Assembly: GCA_020631035.1 (NCBI GenBank)
Contig: JAHDIA010000248.1
Coordinates: 1,120 to 8,287, forward strand
Length of the DNA stretch: 7,168 bases
Direction of reading: 5' to 3'
Origin: Chitinophagales bacterium
Lineage (GTDB): Bacteria > Bacteroidota > Bacteroidia > Chitinophagales > UBA2359
Shown: positions 5,073-7,168 of the stretch, in pieces
How positions within the stretch are numbered: position 1 is the stretch's first letter
Layout of the letters: each line of letters begins with the position of its first letter
Notes under the pieces: generated by a model
Databases searched by the model: none
Told to the model about the DNA's origin: nothing
What the model saw: only the letters and a program-made list of their open reading frames with translations
Program-made: the position numbers and the translations under genes

Positions 5073-6707
5073 TTATTTTACATCTACCAATATGCGTTTG
5101 CTAGGGTAGTAGTAGTTTTTTTTATCTGCACTGACGACTTTGATGCCTATGGAATGTACGCCTTTGCCGATTTTTTCTACAGGTATGCTAAGAGCAAAAC
5201 CACATTTTAAATATTGTTTTAACTTGAATCTTTCAGCTATTTTAGGTTTGGGTATTCCATACCTAGTTTCTATATGGGTTTGACCATCAATGCTCAGATA
5301 AACACCAGCCGCTAATTGCTTATTGATACTGTCAACTGCCCAACCCCGTATACTTAGTTCAGAACCTTCGATGGGGATGGGTTCTTCTAATTTTTGGGGA
5401 TTGCCATTTAGGTAATTAATCGCAAAACGAATAAAACTGTAAGAACGTTCTAGGCTTTCAAGGGCGGGCAAAGCTTGATTTATATTCTTATTGGGTTTTG
5501 CTTTTTTCTGAATAGCCTGTTTTTGTTGTTGACTTGCTTGTTTGGGAGCAGGTTTGCTTTGTTGTTGCTTGTTATTGGCTTTAGTTATTTGTTGTTTTTG
5601 TGTATTGTTATTGGCTTTATTTGCTTGTTTTTTTTTGTTGTTGGGCTTATTTGCCTGTTTCTTTTGATCCAATAAATTGCTTACATATGTTTTGGGATCT
5701 TGTGCCATTTTGTTGAAGAGTTTGACTCCATATTCGTATAGTTCTGCATCAAAATGGTTACAAGCCTTTAGTTTGCGTAAAATTTCTAGAGGTAATTTGC
5801 TGAGGTCTTTGGTGTTATTGATGTTTCGTTTTAGATTTTTGTCAAAATTCCAAGGCGTAATTTTTTCTAATGCTTCTATAGATTCTGCAAATTGTTCAGT
5901 AATGCCAATAAAATAACATTTTTCTAGATTGGCTTTTGCCTTGTCCAAATCGGCTTTGGTAATTTGGGCATTCGCAGTTGTATTGGATAAATATCTCACT
6001 TGTAGATTGTCCAAATGTCTGGGAGCTTCTTCAAATATTTGCTCAAAAGGTTTGCCCTGAAATTCGTGGGCGTGTTTTTGTAAATGGAAAATATTGGAAA
6101 TGGCTCTAGAGTTGGCATTGCGCAAGAATACTAGGCAGCGACTATTGGGTAACAAAGTATTGGCAGAATAAGCATAATGCCCTGCGATTAATTGGGTTGT
6201 GAGTTGTTCCCGCATAGGTCTTTGTTTAAATTGCTTTAGTTGCGGGTAACGACCTCCATTGATTTTTATGTCTAATACACTTGGAAATATAGCAGCTTGT
6301 TCTATTTGATCATACAACATATAACGAAATGAAGTCCCTGCCGTTTTGGGAATGTGCATAAAGAAGTAATATTCAGCATCAGGGGCAATGCTTTTTTTCA
6401 ATAGGGCAGGGGTACGCTCTAATTCGTTGATGCCTGCATACACTTTAACATTTTCTAGCAAATATTTTTCATCATAAGTTTCGTTGATGTCAAATTTATA
6501 ACCACACTCACCTGTTGGATGGATGCCCGAATTTTTCAAATCTTTTCTATGGCTTGTTGCCATTTTTTTGGCAATTAATTCAGTGCCTACAAATAAACTG
6601 ACTTCGATAGGGTCATTTGAGTTGGCTGGTTTTGCCCATCCAATGATTTGCTTAGGGGTGATTTGCCCTACATATCCAATAACTTCTTTGTTTTTTTCCG
6701 TATTCAT
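5073..6707 (-). CDS. Sulfotransferase-like protein flanked by two GWA-type accessory domains
   Basis: It probably transfers sulfate from PAPS to a glycan. Residues 112-330 form the sulfotransferase core: the 5'-phosphosulfate loop FFMHIPKTAGTSFR (115-128), an IAGHYAY segment (174-180) with a likely catalytic H177, and the 3'-phosphate site CLVFLRNANSRAISNIFH (191-208; R196, S200). The usual LRDPVxR motif reads LRNANSR here. An N-terminal domain (9-75: GYVGQITPKQIIGWAKP, ATSHRKDLKNSG, CGYKFDI) and a C-terminal one (442-544: LSIRGWAVDS, VYLSIDGQ, CGFALSIPV) share the GWA-x-D / R-x-DL / GF pattern of beta domains often fused to glycan enzymes. They are joined by a Lys/Asn/Gln linker (347-412) with KKQANK repeats. 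No signal peptide or membrane helix is seen. AGGA stands 5 bases before the ATG. It is the first gene of the operon with the glycosyltransferase. Confidence 0.88.
   Translation of the reverse strand: MNTEKNKEVIGYVGQITPKQIIGWAKPANSNDPIEVSLFVGTELIAKKMATSHRKDLKNSGIHPTGECGYKFDINETYDEKYLLENVKVYAGINELERTPALLKKSIAPDAEYYFFMHIPKTAGTSFRYMLYDQIEQAAIFPSVLDIKINGGRYPQLKQFKQRPMREQLTTQLIAGHYAYSANTLLPNSRCLVFLRNANSRAISNIFHLQKHAHEFQGKPFEQIFEEAPRHLDNLQVRYLSNTTANAQITKADLDKAKANLEKCYFIGITEQFAESIEALEKITPWNFDKNLKRNINNTKDLSKLPLEILRKLKACNHFDAELYEYGVKLFNKMAQDPKTYVSNLLDQKKQANKPNNKKKQANKANNNTQKQQITKANNKQQQSKPAPKQASQQQKQAIQKKAKPNKNINQALPALESLERSYSFIRFAINYLNGNPQKLEEPIPIEGSELSIRGWAVDSINKQLAAGVYLSIDGQTHIETRYGIPKPKIAERFKLKQYLKCGFALSIPVEKIGKGVHSIGIKVVSADKKNYYYPSKRILVDVK
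5472..5669 (-). repeat. Low-complexity Lys/Asn/Gln-coding linker with short repeats
   Basis: These bases encode residues 347-412 of the sulfotransferase-like protein. KKQANKPNN (5637-5663) and KKQANKANN (5607-5633) are near-identical 27-base units, with a third partial copy TKANNKQQQ. An uninterrupted run of nine A on the coding strand (5628-5636) lies between the two main copies. The region is disordered linker, not enzyme fold. Confidence 0.75.
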
Positions 6708-7021
6708 ATATTTCCTAATACTATAACTTTATAATTACTTTTATGGGCGACTCTCCTCGTTTCAGACAAGCAACTACTGGTTTACTTTTTATGCTTTGTC
6801 TGTACCATACACTTATCCTTCCCCATGCGCCACACTTCGACAAATTATTTACAATATGATTTTACTTAGTAAAGTGGAAAAATAAGGTGGACCAAAATTT
6901 GAAGCAGAGATTTTACGATATACAAAGAAAAAAACAGAGTCCTAGCAGAGCTAAGGCGAGTATTTTTGATGAAGTAGATCGAAAAATCTCAAGTCAAATG
7001 GTTCATTTTATTTATTTCGCT
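6708..7021. other. Intergenic stretch upstream of the sulfotransferase gene
   Basis: No gene can be supported. Near the start codon there is an inverted repeat, CAGACAAGC (6763-6771) with GCTTTGTCTG (6793-6802), pairing with one bulge. Farther up lies the long hairpin at 6865-7030. A 38-codon plus-strand frame (6743-6859) is noted as a finding rather than called. I could not place a convincing TTTG / TAnnTTTG promoter pair for the leftward gene. Confidence 0.5.
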
Positions 7022-7030
7022 TTACTTAGG
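6865..7030. repeat. Long imperfect hairpin element of about 166 bp
   Basis: The two halves are near-symmetric about 6948 (AGC AGA GCT). Matched blocks are CTTAGTAAAG (6865-6874) with CTTTACTTAG (7020-7029, one mismatch), GAGATTTTACGAT (6907-6919) with ATCGAAAAATCTC (6978-6990, one mismatch), and CCTAGC with GCTAAGG at the apex. ACC...TTTGA pairs with TCAAAT-GGT between them. It has the size and form of a MITE or a very long RNA hairpin. Its right end includes the stop codon of the partial gene at 7022. Confidence 0.65.
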
Positions 7031-7168
7031 GGAATTTAGGTTAAGAGAATAATCCTCTTTGTCTAATGTAAGATTCGGATTATAGTACGGGTCACTTTTT
7101 AATTGTGTTCCCCATTTCTTTTTCATAAACGAACTTTCCTTAAAAAATCGTTCCATTTTTTCCTTACT
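7022..7168 (-). CDS. C-terminal fragment of a glycosyltransferase-like protein (5' part outside window)
   Basis: The minus strand is open from the window edge to TAA at 7022-7024, giving 48 residues. The segment MKKKWGTQLKSDPYYNPNLT followed by LDKEDYSLN closely fits the C-terminal signature W-x-x-L-x-x-DPYYNPNLT-x-x-x-EDFSL, which I recall from many bacterial GT2/GT4-type glycosyltransferases. It points the same way as the downstream sulfotransferase and GT2 genes, so it extends the glycan locus beyond the window. The intergenic gap of 314 bases and the large hairpin make a single transcript uncertain. The last two codons and the stop lie within the arm of the hairpin element, so the present C-terminus may have been set by its insertion. 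Confidence 0.65.
   Translation of the reverse strand, partial: SKEKMERFFKESSFMKKKWGTQLKSDPYYNPNLTLDKEDYSLNLNSPK

Noticed and set aside
5475..5675. 66-codon plus-strand frame rich in Leu and Phe, looking like a membrane peptide
   Set aside because: It is the complement of the Lys/Asn/Gln linker of the sulfotransferase-like gene; the hydrophobicity is a by-product.
6743..6859. Structured RNA such as a group II intron domain V or a riboswitch
   Set aside because: No domain V consensus or known riboswitch core could be matched; only one bulged stem is visible.

Overview
The window looks like chromosome of a Bacteroidota bacterium, probably near the Saprospiraceae or another environmental Cytophagia/Sphingobacteriia-like group. 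The grounds are the A+T-rich sequence, start codons mostly without Shine-Dalgarno sites, one good match to the Bacteroidota -7 promoter box (TAnnTTTG), intergenic repeats of a style common in this phylum (CCACAGATTTACACAGATTA units, nested CCCGATTG...GGAAAGCGGG hairpins), and GT2 and sulfotransferase genes of bacterial surface-polysaccharide type. The taxonomic placement is inference; the window carries no rRNA or other marker gene.

Layout. (1) At 85-823 (+), two overlapping small genes encode soluble proteins I do not recognise. (2) A strong hairpin at 827-857 sits between them and the converging genes; its U-tract works only for leftward transcription. (3) At 903-3285 (-), a tight two-gene operon encodes a 669-aa protein with a YfaP/DUF2135-like beta domain and a 122-aa partner. 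From memory, both resemble a pair of unknown-function proteins usually encoded side by side in tailed-phage and prophage genomes. Its upstream region (3286-3520) holds a long imperfect inverted repeat and a candidate promoter. (4) At 3530-3955 there is no credible gene, but the stretch is dense in repeats: a nested hairpin element, a near-perfect 28-bp palindrome and three tandem 24-bp units. (5) At 3956-6707 (-), a two-gene operon encodes a sulfotransferase-like protein flanked by two GWA-type accessory domains, followed by a GT2 glycosyltransferase starting with GTG. (6) At 6708-7021 there is a gene-free stretch holding a very long imperfect hairpin of about 166 bp. (7) At 7022-7168 (-), the last 48 codons of another glycosyltransferase-like gene enter from the right edge.

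Functionally, the right half is the downstream end of a polysaccharide or glycan biosynthesis locus: sugar transfer plus probable sulfation. The phage-like pair on the left is the best candidate for an undescribed system. It is separated from the glycan locus by repeat-rich DNA and has its own leader and terminator. No RNA genes, intact insertion sequences or CRISPR arrays were seen.
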